A DNA stretch of 64,000 nucleotides from Methylobacterium nodulans ORS 2060 (GTDB taxonomy: Bacteria > Pseudomonadota > Alphaproteobacteria > Rhizobiales > Beijerinckiaceae): assembly GCF_000022085.1 (NCBI RefSeq), contig NC_011887.1, forward strand, positions 124,001 through 188,000, written 5' to 3'. Below the pieces are notes generated by a model. It saw nothing but the letters and a program-made list of their open reading frames with translations, made no database searches and was not told the origin of the DNA. Made by a program: the position numbers and the translations under genes. The first letter of the stretch is position 1; each line of letters starts with the position of its first letter. Positions 7,937-16,844 of this stretch are shown piece after piece.

Positions 7937-8998
7937 ATGGAGTTCGACCCCGCCGATCCCGCCCCCGCGCCGCCCCACGGCTCATCCTTCGCCCTCTCCG
8001 TCCCGCTCGCCGCGGCCCTGCCGCCCGGACCCGCGCTGCTGGAGCGGCTCGAGGCCTACGCCCGCGCCGCCCAGGGCGCCTTCGCCCCCAACACGCTGCG
8101 GGCGCTTGCCGCCGACAGCCGCATCTTTGCCGCGTGGTGCCGCGCGCACGGCCGCTCCGTCCTGCCCGCCGCGCCGCAGACGGTCGCCGACTTCATCGAC
8201 GCCCAGGCCGCGCGGAAGTCGCGCGCCACGGTCGAGCGCTACCGCTCCTCGATCGCCATGCTCCACCGCGCGGCCGGTCTGCCCAACCCGTGCACGGACG
8301 AGCGCGTGCGGCTGGCGGTCAAGCGCATGAGCCGGGCCAAGGGCCGCCGCCAGAAGCAGGCCGAGCCGCTCAACCGGCCCAGCATCGACCGCATGCTCGC
8401 CGTGAAGACCCCCGAGCGGCTGCACCGGCGCGTGGCCGAGGGCGATCGGGAGGTGCCGCTGATCGCGCTGCGCAATGCCGCGCTGATGGCCGTGGCCTAC
8501 GATACGCTGCTGCGGCGCTCGGAACTGGTGTCGCTGCTCATCGAGGATCTCGAGCGCGTGGAGGACGGCTCGGGCACGATCCTGGTGCGGCGGACCAAGA
8601 CCGACCAGGAGGGCGAAGGCGCAGTCAAGTACCTGGCGCCGGACACGGTCGGGCATGTGTCCGCGTGGCTGGAGGCAGCCGGGCTGACGAGCGGGCCGCT
8701 GTTCCGGCCGGTGACGAAGGGTGGTCGGGTCGGGGCCGCGGCGCTGGGCGACGCGGAGGTGTACCGGCTCTACCGCGAGATCGCGCTGGCCGCGGGCGTG
8801 AAGCTCGCGCGTCCCCCGTCGGGGCACTCGACCCGGGTCGGGGCGACCCAGGACATGTTCGCGGCGGGGTTCGAGCTGCTCGAGGTCATGCAGGCGGGCT
8901 CGTGGAAGACGCCCGCCATGCCGGCCCGCTACGGCGAGCGGCTGAGAGCCCAGCGCGGCGCCGCCCGCAAGCTCGCGACGCTGCAGAACCGAGCATGA
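7937..8998 (+). CDS. Tyrosine-type site-specific recombinase/integrase
   Basis: A 353-aa integrase with an N-terminal SAM-like core-binding domain (about residues 30-140: 'FAPNTLRALAADSRIFAAWC', 'VERYRSSIAMLHRAAG') and a C-terminal catalytic domain. The catalytic set is visible: Arg in 'LLRRSEL' (about 194), Lys in 'RRTKTDQEGE' (about 221), 'GHSTRVG' (His about 297, Arg about 300), Trp in 'GSWKT' (about 323) and Tyr in 'ARYGER' (about 332). It appears intact. Such integrases, common on Rhizobiales plasmids and islands, may mobilise this region or resolve replicons. No attachment site could be assigned. Confidence 0.9.
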   Translation: MEFDPADPAPAPPHGSSFALSVPLAAALPPGPALLERLEAYARAAQGAFAPNTLRALAADSRIFAAWCRAHGRSVLPAAPQTVADFIDAQAARKSRATVERYRSSIAMLHRAAGLPNPCTDERVRLAVKRMSRAKGRRQKQAEPLNRPSIDRMLAVKTPERLHRRVAEGDREVPLIALRNAALMAVAYDTLLRRSELVSLLIEDLERVEDGSGTILVRRTKTDQEGEGAVKYLAPDTVGHVSAWLEAAGLTSGPLFRPVTKGGRVGAAALGDAEVYRLYREIALAAGVKLARPPSGHSTRVGATQDMFAAGFELLEVMQAGSWKTPAMPARYGERLRAQRGAARKLATLQNRA

Positions 8999-9240
8999 GC
9001 CCGGATGGCGGTGACCGCCGGCCCGACACGACAAGCGCCAGCGTTCTCGACCCGGCGTCAAAAGTTGCGACGCTACACAACTCTGAACAGCTGGCGCCAC
9101 GATCCGTTGCGCGTCGACCAAGCGCCGACGACCTGACCGACGCACCATTCGTCGTTCCCGAACATGCAGAAGTGACCTGCCCGACGTGCGACGCTACAAC
9201 GGCGCTACAGCCAGAACGATGGCACGCCGCGGCATGCTAA
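8995..9240 (+). CDS. Small hypothetical ORF overlapping the integrase stop
   Basis: An ATG overlaps the integrase stop (ATGA) and opens an 81-codon frame with a C-terminal 'CPTCDATTALQPERWHAAAC' that could be half of a zinc ribbon. Translational coupling is possible. No family is recognised and the ORF could be fortuitous. Confidence 0.25.
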   Translation: MSPDGGDRRPDTTSASVLDPASKVATLHNSEQLAPRSVARRPSADDLTDAPFVVPEHAEVTCPTCDATTALQPERWHAAAC

Positions 9241-9594
9241 CCCGGCGCCGGATCAAACTCATCTTTGAAGGTTGCGCTCGCAGGCAGCCATGGAGCTGGC
9301 ATCACCACTCTCTTGGCGCGCCTCGGAGAGATCGAAGCCGAGCGCGGCGAGCCAGCGGCGCTGCGCCGAGAGATTACACGAGGTCCACCCAGGCGAGCGG
9401 TCTCGCTCAGGCCCTTCCTGCGGCAGCGCTCATTGCATGGACACAGACCGTTCCAATCGGCTCGCTGACCCGTTGGGATGACCGCTCGGACCGCTCGGGC
9501 GGAACCCCGCAATGAGGCGCACATTGCGTATATTGCATTGGTTGCGTTTGCTGCGGATAGCAGGTGCGGAGTCGTTTAAACGGAGGCACCCCGG
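9241..9594. other. Intergenic stretch without recognisable gene
   Basis: Only short shadow frames are present. The right end holds an AT-richer stretch (about 9525-9580) and a GGAGG ribosome site, presumably the promoter of the antitoxin gene at 9595. I see no element end, RNA gene or replication iterons here. Confidence 0.4.
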
Positions 9595-10050
9595 ATGACC
9601 ATGCCAGCCTTTGCCGAACCGCTAGGCGGCCGCCTTCCGTCTGACGATGAGAAGGCGGCAGCCAATCAGCTGCGCAAGATCATTGCCGCACATGCTGCGG
9701 ACGATGCGAAGCTGCGCGTCATTGATGAAGACAAGAAACCAATTGATATTACGTTGACTCCCGCGCTGTCGAACCTCCTCATGGAGGTGCTTCGGCATGT
9801 TGGTAGCGGTGATGTTGTAACGCTTGTTCCTGTTGGACAAATGATGTCTACGCAGCAAGCGGCAGATATCCTCAATGTGTCGCGACCTTTCCTTATATCA
9901 CTGCTCGACAGAGGTGATATCAGGCACACCAAGGTTGGGCGCCACCGCCGGATTAAAGCCGAAGATCTATTTGCATACAAAAAAAGGAGAGATGAAGGGC
10001 ATAACGAGGCGCTTTCGGCTTTGACCGAGATGGACGCGGAGTATCTTTGA
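9595..10050 (+). CDS. VapB-like antitoxin with excisionase-type HTH
   Basis: A 151-aa protein whose residues about 83-130 form a MerR/excisionase helix-turn-helix: 'MSTQQAADILNVSRPFLI', 'LLDRGDIRHTKVGRHRRI', 'AEDLFAYKKRR'. The N-terminal part ('LTPALSNLLMEVLRHVGSGD') is typical of HTH antitoxins paired with PIN toxins. GGAGG precedes the ATG. It lies directly upstream of a PIN-domain frame, which is truncated, so the antitoxin may now be an orphan. Codon use is noticeably less GC-rich than neighbours. Confidence 0.75.
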   Translation: MTMPAFAEPLGGRLPSDDEKAAANQLRKIIAAHAADDAKLRVIDEDKKPIDITLTPALSNLLMEVLRHVGSGDVVTLVPVGQMMSTQQAADILNVSRPFLISLLDRGDIRHTKVGRHRRIKAEDLFAYKKRRDEGHNEALSALTEMDAEYL

Positions 10051-10053
10051 GCT

Positions 10054-10330
10054 TTGTTCGCCAATCGCTTCACCGCGTTCGTGGACGCCTGCGCGCTTGC
10101 GGGCGCGTTGAAACGAAACCTCCTGCTCACTCTGGCAGAGGCGGAATTCTATCGTATCCGGTGGTCTGAGACCGTGATTGATGAGACCCAACGGGCTATC
10201 GAGCGGATCCCCACGGGCAAGGAAGTTCCCGACGCTGAGGAGCGCGCAGTGCGAGCCCGGAGGGCCATGGAAGCCGCGTTCGAAGAGGCTATGGTAACCG
10301 GCTTCGACCAGTTTCTATCCGTTCGTACCG
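10054..10330 (+). pseudogene. PIN-domain toxin, 3'-truncated
   Basis: Four bases after the antitoxin stop a TTG-initiated frame reads 'FANRFTAFVDACALAGALKR' (conserved PIN Asp in 'VDAC') and 'LLTLAEAEFYRIRWSETVID', then 'MEAAFEEAMVTGFDQF'. At about residue 92 homology ends abruptly and the frame continues as antisense of the alcohol dehydrogenase. The C-terminal acidic residues that complete the PIN active site are lost, so the toxin is probably inactive. Confidence 0.7.
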
Positions 10331-10924
10331 GCGCCCATGCGCTCCCAGCCGCTCGCACCAGGCCCGGGATAGGGGCCGGGAGGCGGTGGCGATGACGGTG
10401 AGGCCGGGAACGAGGCGGGCGAGCTGGATGGCGATCGAGCCGACCCCGCCGGCGCCGCCGACGATCAGCAGCGTGCGGCGCTCGGATGACGCGTCGGGCG
10501 AGAGGCCGAACCGGTCGAACAGCGCCTCCCACGCCGTCAAAGCGGTCAAGGGCAGCGCCGCCGCTTGGGCCGGGGTCAGCAATGTCGGCCGATGCCCGAC
10601 GATCGCGGCGTTGACGGCGTGGAACTCGCTGGTGCCGCCGGGGCGCGGGAGGTCGCCGGCATAGGAGACCGCATCACCGACCGAGACCCCCGCACCTGCG
10701 CTCCCCGTCGCGACGAGCTCGCCCGCGACATCCCAGCCGAGCACGGCGAACGCTCCATCGTCGGCCTTGCGGCGGCGCACGCGGTAGTCGGCGGGATTGA
10801 CCGCGATGGCCTCGACCCGAACCAGAAGATCGGCGTCGCCCGGTATCGGGGTGGAAATGTCCCGCTCGACCAGCGATTCCGGGTCTTCGATGGGCAGAGA
10901 CTTGAACAATCCGACGGACTTCAT
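10330..10924 (-). pseudogene. Zinc-type alcohol dehydrogenase/quinone oxidoreductase, 3'-truncated
   Basis: From ATG at 10924 the minus strand encodes an MDR-superfamily protein: 'MKSVGLFKSLPIEDPESLVE', GroES-like region 'VRVEAIAVNPADYRVR', 'VLGWDVAGELVATG', then the Rossmann motif 'LLIVGGAGGVGSIAIQLARL'. Homology ends after 'SRAWCERLGAH' (about residue 197 of the usual 335-340) where the convergent PIN fragment begins. NADPH-dependent quinone or enal reduction would be expected from the family, but the nucleotide-binding half is incomplete. The gene diverges from a LysR regulator, a common pairing. Confidence 0.75.
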
Positions 10925-11022
10925 GGCGGCCCCCTTGTGGGGGGAACCGATGTCGTGTGTATCCACGATCGGAATTCGGAAAAAATCGGCACTGTCTGTG
11001 CATCAATAATCGGGTCGGGGTG

Positions 11023-11875
11023 ATGCTTTGGGAATGACATCCGCTATTTTCTGGCACTTTCGCGCGGCGGCAGCCTGTCGGCCGCCTCCCGCGCGCTCGG
11101 GGTCGAGCATTCGACCGTCGCGCGTCGCGTCGGTCAGTTGGAGACCGAGCTTCAGGTCCGCCTGTTCGATCGGCTGGCCCGCGGCTGGTCGCTGACGAGC
11201 GAAGGCGAGGCGCTGTTGCGGCGGGCGGAGGCCGTCGAGCAGGAAGTGCTGGCCCTGCGCCAAGCCGCATCGGGTGTCGATCTGCTGGCCGGGAAGGTGA
11301 GGATTTCGGCTCCGCCCCTTCTTCTCAGCCACCTGATCCTGCCGGGCTTGCGCGCCTTCTCGTCCGCCCATCCCGGCGTGACGCTGGAGCTGGCCGGCGA
11401 GCGGCGAGATGCCGATTTGGCACGCGCCGAAGTCGATATCGCGATTCGTCTCGGTCGCCCGACCGAACCGGATCTCGTGGCCCGGCCGCTCGGCGAGATC
11501 TCCTATGGCCTGTATGGGCTTGCCGAGGAGATCGGGCGGCCGGGGGAGGAGCAGGTCTTGGTCGGCTTTGACGACAGCATGCCGGACCTGCCGCAGAAGC
11601 TCTGGCTTGACGGGCATGTCGCCGGGCGGCGGTTCAGTGTCAGGTCCAATGATATGGCCACGCTGCTGCAGGCGGCGCTGTCCGGTTTTGGCATCGCGCT
11701 TCTCCCTGATTTCCTGGCCCGCGCGCATGACCGATTGAAAGCCCTGCCGTTGGACAGCCAGGCTCCGGTCCGCCCGGTCTTCCTCGTGATGCACGCCGAT
11801 ATCCGGCGTTCGCAGCGCGTGCGCCTCGTTGCGGATCGCGTCGCACAGGAATTGGCGGCAGCACTGCCGGTTTGA
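11023..11875 (+). pseudogene. LysR-family regulator with a 5' frameshift
   Basis: An LTTR of about 284 residues: N-terminal HTH 'NDIRYFLALSRGGSLSAASR', 'GVEHSTVARRVGQLE', then a substrate-binding domain ending at 11875. The frame lacks a usable start. The expected 'MLW-NDIRYF' start is present only if one G of the GGG run at 11030-11032 is removed, because ATG at 11023 otherwise hits TGA at codon 5. This may be a true frameshift, a slippage-prone run, or a sequencing error. It is divergent from the truncated dehydrogenase it presumably controlled. Confidence 0.75.
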
Positions 11876-12046
11876 GCTTTCGTCTCGCGAGATCGATCAG
11901 GCTTGTGACAAGCAGCGAAGCCCCGCCATCCGCTGTGCCAATCCTTGGTCAATGCGAACGCGTTCGAAGAGAACACACGACTTGGCCCCCTGTCACGGGA
12001 TCTGAGCTGTGGTCGCAGCAGCGGCGGGACCGGCTTTCCCTCAGGC

Positions 12047-12450
12047 CGCAGCCGTCGCCTGCTGCCATGCGTCCGCCACTCAGCCCTGAACTGGCGGAGT
12101 GTGCAGCGGCAGATCAGGGGACGTTGAATGGAGACCGTGTTCTGGACGGCGGCCTGCAGCGAGAGAAATCGCTGGGCTGAGCCGGGCGACTTGAAGCCCT
12201 GCAGCTTCCGCTCGCGTCGTCGCACCGCCTGATGCGAGTTCTCGGCCCGATTGTTCTGGCGCAGATCCTGCTCCTGATGGGTGTTCAAGCCGAGGTCTCG
12301 GTGCGCGGCCGCATCGGAGCGGCGCTGGTCCGTCACCAGCACCTCCGGCGCAGAGCCCTGCTTCTTGATCAGCTTGCAAAGCAGCTTCAGGGCCGCCTTC
12401 TGGTCGCGCTTGGACTGAACCAGCAGATCCAGCGCGACGATGGCCATGCT
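12047..12450 (-). pseudogene. IS6-family transposase fragment (C-terminal half)
   Basis: The minus strand carries 'LDLLVQSKRDQKAALKLL', 'NNRAENSHQAVRRRERKLQG', 'FKSPGSAQRFLSLQAAVQNT', the DDE C-terminal part of IS6/IS26-like transposases. The first roughly 90 residues are absent and the extreme C-terminus runs out of register near 12050. A non-functional remnant; a related but differently truncated copy lies at 56058-56600. Confidence 0.8.
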
Positions 12451-12780
12451 CTAGCTCTGCAGCTTCGCCCGTGTACGGCACGACACCAATCGGACGGCAG
12501 CGTAGTCGTCGACCGCACTGTTATTCGATCGAGGCGAAAAAGCCGTCGAAATCCAGATATAGACGCTCGATGGTCTCCGGCCGACGCACGCAAAGCTCTC
12601 CTGTGGCGCGAGACGCGCAAATTTCGGCCATTGGTCATAGGTTCTTGCCCCTCGATATGGGGCAAAGTTCCTACTATGTTCTTGTGCCAGAGCAAGTCGA
12701 TGAGACGAAATGAGGTATGTGAAAATAATCCTAAATCGCCCACCTGTCCCTCGCCAAGTCCAATCTCTGGAGGCCCGCTA

Positions 12781-13080
12781 GAGCGGTGCCCGATCAGGTT
12801 GAGGCGTAAGCATCGTCCTCGTATCCGGCGGCCGCGAAGGAGTTGCGGCCCTCCTCGGGTGAGAAGTGCATGCAGGCTTGGCGGATGACCTCTCCCAGGT
12901 CGTTGACCGTGCGGACCGCCGCGCTGCGCGAGCCCCGCCTTCAGCTTGGCGAAGACCTGCGCGATCGGGTTGAAGTCGGGCGAATACGGCGGGAGATAAA
13001 GCAGCCGAGCCCCGACCGCCGCGATCGCCTCGCGCACGCCGGCCACCTTGTGGGCGCCGAGGACTGGAGAGCAAGCGGGT
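12781..13080 (-). pseudogene. IS630-family transposase 3' remnant with terminal repeat
   Basis: The minus strand encodes 'GARLLYLPPYSPDFNPIAQV' and 'FAKLKAG', the diagnostic C-terminal block of IS630/Tc1-mariner transposases, and in a shifted frame 'LGEVIRQACMHFSPEEGRN' and 'AAGYEDDAY', followed by the stop and the end GAGCGGTGC... at 12781, flanked by TA (12779-12780). The 5' part is missing. The same C-terminal end recurs in the small element at 16497-16712. Confidence 0.8.
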
Positions 13081-13107
13081 CAATCCCCACCTCCTCCGAT
13101 GATCTAG

Positions 13108-14573
13108 GAGCCCGTCCGAGTAAGTACCTCGACGGCGGCGCTTTGGGATGATTCACTCGGCTCATGGCCAAGGTGTTTCGCTCCTGGGACGTCGATCAGG
13201 GCTGGCTGCTGCCACCCTCGCTGCATGAGTTCGTGCCGCCCGGGCACATGGCGCACTTCGTGCGCGATACGGTGCGCGAGGCGCTCGACCTCTCAGCCAT
13301 TCTCGACACCTACACCGAGGAGCGCGGCTACCCGCCCTACCATCCCGGCATGATGGTGGCCCTGCTCCTCTACGGCTACAGCCGCGGTCTGTACTCGTCG
13401 CGTCAGCTCGCCCGCGCCTGCGAGGAGCGGGTTGACTTCATGGCCGTGACCGGCCTGAACCGGCCCGACTTCCGCACCATCGCTGACTTCCGCAAGCGGC
13501 ATCTGACGGCGCTCTCGGACCTGTTCGTGCAGGTGCTGCGGCTGTGCCGGGCGGCCGGGCTGGTCGGCTTTGCCCACGTGGCGGTGGACGGCACCAAGCT
13601 GAAGGCCAACGCCTCGCGCCACAAGGCGATGAGCTACGGCCGGATGAAGGCGGCCGAGTCGACGCTGGCCGCCGAGGTCGAGGCTTGGCTGGATCAAGCG
13701 CGCGAGGCCGACGCGGCGGAGGATCGGGCTCATGGGACCGACCATCGTGGCGACGAGACACCGGCCTGGATGGCCGACAAGCAGCGGCGGCTGGAGACGA
13801 TCCGCGCCGCCAAGGCCGCGTTGGAGGCAGAGGCTGCCGATCCGCCCGATCCGGAGGACGAGGACGGGCCGGGGGCCTCGTCGGGCATGCGCTGGCAAGG
13901 TCGGCCCTTGCGGGGCGAGGACGGCGGTCCGCCCGACCGGGCGCAGCGCAACTTCACCGACCCGGACAGCCGCATCCTGCCCACGCGCGACGGGTTCGTG
14001 CAGGGCTACAACGGCCAGATTGCGGTTGATGCGGCCCATCAGGTGATCGTCGCGCATCGGCTCGTGACGAACCCCGCCGACTCGCGCGCTCTCGTGCCGC
14101 TCGTCGACGGCGTCTGCACCCATCTCGGGCGCAAGCCGCGGGAGGTCTCCGGAGATGCCGGCTTTGCCACCGAGGCGAACCTGGCCGCGCTGCAGGAGCG
14201 ACGGATCACAGCCTATCTCGCTCCGGGCCGTGCCCGTCACGGCGAGGCGGATGCAGCAGGTCGCCGGAGGCTGACGAAGATGCCCCTGATGAGCGCGATG
14301 GCCGTCCGCCTGAAGCGGGCTGGGCGCCGGAGCCGTTACCGTCTCAGGAAGCAGGTCGTCGAGCCGGTGTTCGGGCAGATCAAGCAGGCCAGAGGCTTCC
14401 GACAGTTCCTGCTACGTGGGCTCGATCAGGTCCGCGGCGAGTGGGCGATGATCTGCACCGCCCATAACCTCCTGAAGCTGGCGCAGGCCGCGCGCTGAGC
14501 CTGTGGCGCAGGAGCCATCCGCCCAGATCTCAACCTTAGTCCCAACGCATCAAACCGTTACTCGGACGGGCTC
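13108..14573 (+). mobile_element. Complete IS1182-family insertion sequence
   Basis: The two ends carry perfect inverted repeats GAGCCCGTCCGAGTAA (13108-13123) and TTACTCGGACGGGCTC (14558-14573). The element is flanked on both sides by CTAG (13104-13107 and 14574-14577), a 4-bp palindromic target duplication. The 1466-bp element carries one full transposase gene. Intact ends, duplication and open frame imply recent insertion and probable activity. Confidence 0.92.
13164..14498 (+). CDS. IS1182-family transposase
   Basis: A 444-aa DDE transposase: N-terminal 'MAKVFRSWDVDQGWLLPPS', 'YPPYHPGMMVALLLYGYSRG', 'FRTIADFRKRH', first catalytic Asp in 'VAVDGTKLKANASRHKAM', second in 'VSGDAGFATEANLAAL', and the Glu region 'YRLRKQVVEPVFGQIKQARG'. 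A charged insertion (about residues 170-270) precedes 'DPDSRILPTRDGFVQGYN'. Full length and uninterrupted, inside perfect inverted repeats. Confidence 0.95.
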   Translation: MAKVFRSWDVDQGWLLPPSLHEFVPPGHMAHFVRDTVREALDLSAILDTYTEERGYPPYHPGMMVALLLYGYSRGLYSSRQLARACEERVDFMAVTGLNRPDFRTIADFRKRHLTALSDLFVQVLRLCRAAGLVGFAHVAVDGTKLKANASRHKAMSYGRMKAAESTLAAEVEAWLDQAREADAAEDRAHGTDHRGDETPAWMADKQRRLETIRAAKAALEAEAADPPDPEDEDGPGASSGMRWQGRPLRGEDGGPPDRAQRNFTDPDSRILPTRDGFVQGYNGQIAVDAAHQVIVAHRLVTNPADSRALVPLVDGVCTHLGRKPREVSGDAGFATEANLAALQERRITAYLAPGRARHGEADAAGRRRLTKMPLMSAMAVRLKRAGRRSRYRLRKQVVEPVFGQIKQARGFRQFLLRGLDQVRGEWAMICTAHNLLKLAQAAR

Positions 14574-14711
14574 CTAGCTAACGCTTACCGCCCATCCCGC
14601 AGTTGGCCGGTTCGCCTCTGTACCGCCCGACTGCTGTCTCCGCGAGTGCCCAAGAACCACCTCCGGTGCTATAGCCTACTCGGCCTCGTAGCACAGAGGA
14701 ACGGGCGCACT

Positions 14712-16289
14712 TCACTCCAACAGCGCGCCGTTTGGGTCGTTGGTGGTTGGAGAGAGGATCCACACCTTTCCGGTCTCGGGTTGTGCCAGGTTAAGTCCCG
14801 GCTCGAACACTCCGAAGTCCACGATGAACATCGTGCTATCCTGGAATTTAATGTCGATCGGCTTGTTGAACCCGTTCGGGTCGAAGATATCATCGACCGT
14901 ATTGCTGGTGTGCGTGATGAAGTCGCTCACGGTCCCGGTGTCGCGATCAACCTGGACGACCTTGTAGCCGACCAGGTCCTGTGCTCCCGTGACCGGCACG
15001 AACGAGCCGGTCTCGGCGACAAACAAATCTCCCACTGAGCCGAACTGGTCGTCCGTCGAGAAATCGAACTTGTTGGCCGATGAGTGATACTCGAATTGGG
15101 CAACAGCAGGTTCGGTCTGCAAGCCGCTCCGGAAGTTCTCGTCCAAGACAAAGCCCGGAGGAGGGATCGGCAGGTCGCCTTGAGCGAACAGAGGATCGGT
15201 AACGGGCAGCACAGCGCCCGTATTTGGATCATGGAAGAAGTCCGGCCATCCGAAGAACTCCGCTGTCCCGCCCGCGTTCATGACGAAGAGATCGTCGAAA
15301 TCGTTCGCGATCGGCCGCGACTCGACCACTTGCAGCCCATCCAACGGAGCGGACCGGATATCGGCGCCGTTGTTGGTCGCGAACAGCAAATCGGGGTTAA
15401 ACGGGTCAAAGCCAATGCCGAAGGGATTGCGGAATCCCCAGCCCTCGAGCTGCAGGGTGGACGCGGGATCATCAGCCGTCGGATCAAAGGAATAGACGGC
15501 CGCATTCCCTGCGATCATCCCTTCTTGTGGTGCGTCCGGCGTGGCTGCGGGTATGACGGTGCCCGGTGCGATCGGGCCGGAGCCGAACGGCATAAACGGC
15601 GCTGTTACCTGGTTCTCGGGGTTGAGCCCGGGGATGGAAACGGGCGCATGGAATTCGGTGCCGTTCAACACGACGTCGTGCGCCGCGAAATCGTGGAAAT
15701 CGGGGAATTGCGAGAGCCAGCCCGACACGAGCTCGTTGTCCGGCCCGACAACACTCGAATTCGTGGCGCTCCCCTGTGAGAAATACAGGCGACCCGAAGC
15801 GTCAAAGGTGATCTCTTCGGTGTAGTGGTCCCCGGTGGAAGGCAGGTTCGTCAACACGGTCGTGAAGGTGTCGACCGGATTGGCGGGATCGAATTTCGAG
15901 ATAGCGCCGACCAGCCAGCCGTTGGCGCCGACCTGCCGGTGCGCAACCCAGATCTCGCCGTCGTGGAAGGTGATGTCGGTGATGGGGCCGGCCAGAACGC
16001 CCGCAGGGAGCTGGTCGCTCGAGAGCACAGGGATCGGGTGCCCATCGGGACCGATCTGCACGACCTGAGGCACCGTGTCGGGTGTGGGTCCTGATTCGCT
16101 CACCCAGACCTGATCGTTCGAGAACGTAATGGCGGTCGGGAACGTCAAACCGGTCGCGAAAGCCTGCAGGGAGTAGCCGTCTGGGAGGACAACATTCTCA
16201 GGGGATGCGTGGCTGTCGTTGTCGGGACCGTCGCCGATTTTGCCATTCGGCGGGCAACCATTCAACTGGGAATCGCTAATCGCTTGCAT
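14712..16289 (-). CDS. Glucose/sorbosone-dehydrogenase-like beta-propeller protein
   Basis: A 525-aa protein of the PQQ-dependent sugar dehydrogenase/sorbosone dehydrogenase superfamily. Visible propeller elements include 'LPDGYSLQAFATGLTFPTAI', 'VWVSESG', 'GWGFRNPFGIGFDPFNPDLL' and 'FGWPDFFHDPNTG'. The start ATG at 16289 has AGGAGG 5 nt upstream; an earlier in-frame start at 16406 lacks one. No N-terminal signal peptide is obvious, which is unusual for this usually periplasmic family. It might oxidise a sugar or polyol, but PQQ ligands could not be verified. It stands alone between IS-derived sequences. Confidence 0.7.
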   Translation of the reverse strand: MQAISDSQLNGCPPNGKIGDGPDNDSHASPENVVLPDGYSLQAFATGLTFPTAITFSNDQVWVSESGPTPDTVPQVVQIGPDGHPIPVLSSDQLPAGVLAGPITDITFHDGEIWVAHRQVGANGWLVGAISKFDPANPVDTFTTVLTNLPSTGDHYTEEITFDASGRLYFSQGSATNSSVVGPDNELVSGWLSQFPDFHDFAAHDVVLNGTEFHAPVSIPGLNPENQVTAPFMPFGSGPIAPGTVIPAATPDAPQEGMIAGNAAVYSFDPTADDPASTLQLEGWGFRNPFGIGFDPFNPDLLFATNNGADIRSAPLDGLQVVESRPIANDFDDLFVMNAGGTAEFFGWPDFFHDPNTGAVLPVTDPLFAQGDLPIPPPGFVLDENFRSGLQTEPAVAQFEYHSSANKFDFSTDDQFGSVGDLFVAETGSFVPVTGAQDLVGYKVVQVDRDTGTVSDFITHTSNTVDDIFDPNGFNKPIDIKFQDSTMFIVDFGVFEPGLNLAQPETGKVWILSPTTNDPNGALLE

Positions 16290-16496
16290 TGTAGCCTCCT
16301 CCACGATGAGAATTTGGCTAACCAAAAAACAAGCAACATACGCGCTCAACGGCGGGCGACTGGTTCTAAGGGATTTGAGGCACGCGTCTCTCACATATGT
16401 TTCCATTTACATAGTTTTTTGTTATCAATTTATATTGATTAAGCCGGCGCAGGCCTCCCTCGGTCTTGTGCTTCGGGCCGAGGCGCTGCTCTGCTA

Positions 16497-16712
16497 GAGC
16501 GGTGTTCATCCGTTCTGAAGCTGTGCAGGATGTGAAGGAGTTGACGACCCAAGGAGGAGGCTGATGCCGACCACCTTGTCCGCCGATCTGCGCCAGCGCG
16601 TGGTGTATCCGCCAAGCCTGCATGCACTTCTCACCCGAGGAGGGCCGCAACTCCTTCGCGGCCGCCGGATACGAGCACGATGCTTACGCTTCAACCTGAG
16701 CGGGCACCGCTC
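16497..16712 (+). mobile_element. MITE-like, internally deleted IS630 derivative
   Basis: A 216-bp element flanked by TA on both sides (16495-16496, 16713-16714) with matching ends GAGCGGTG...CACCGCTC. Inside, the transposase start ('MPTTLSADLRQRVV' from ATG 16564) is fused directly to the last about 35 codons of the IS630 gene, whose natural frame reads 'CMHFSPEEGRNSFAAAGYE'. Everything between is deleted. It cannot encode transposase but retains both ends, so it could move in trans. Confidence 0.8.
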
Positions 16713-16844
16713 TAGCGGGCCGCATTTGCCTCTACAGCTGGGGAAAGAGGCCCCCTGCCCTTCTCCCCGGCAAGCCGCTGCGTGCCGGTATCCCCGGCCT
16801 TTGCGGCCATGCCGTTCGCCGCGTCTGCTGCGCGATCGCGGTGT

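Noticed and set aside
7982..9148. 388-codon minus-strand frame across the integrase
   Set aside because: High-GC antisense shadow; the plus strand carries all catalytic motifs of a tyrosine recombinase.
9241..9594. Possible replication origin or iterons next to the integrase
   Set aside because: No repeated iteron-like sequence or RepABC gene is present.
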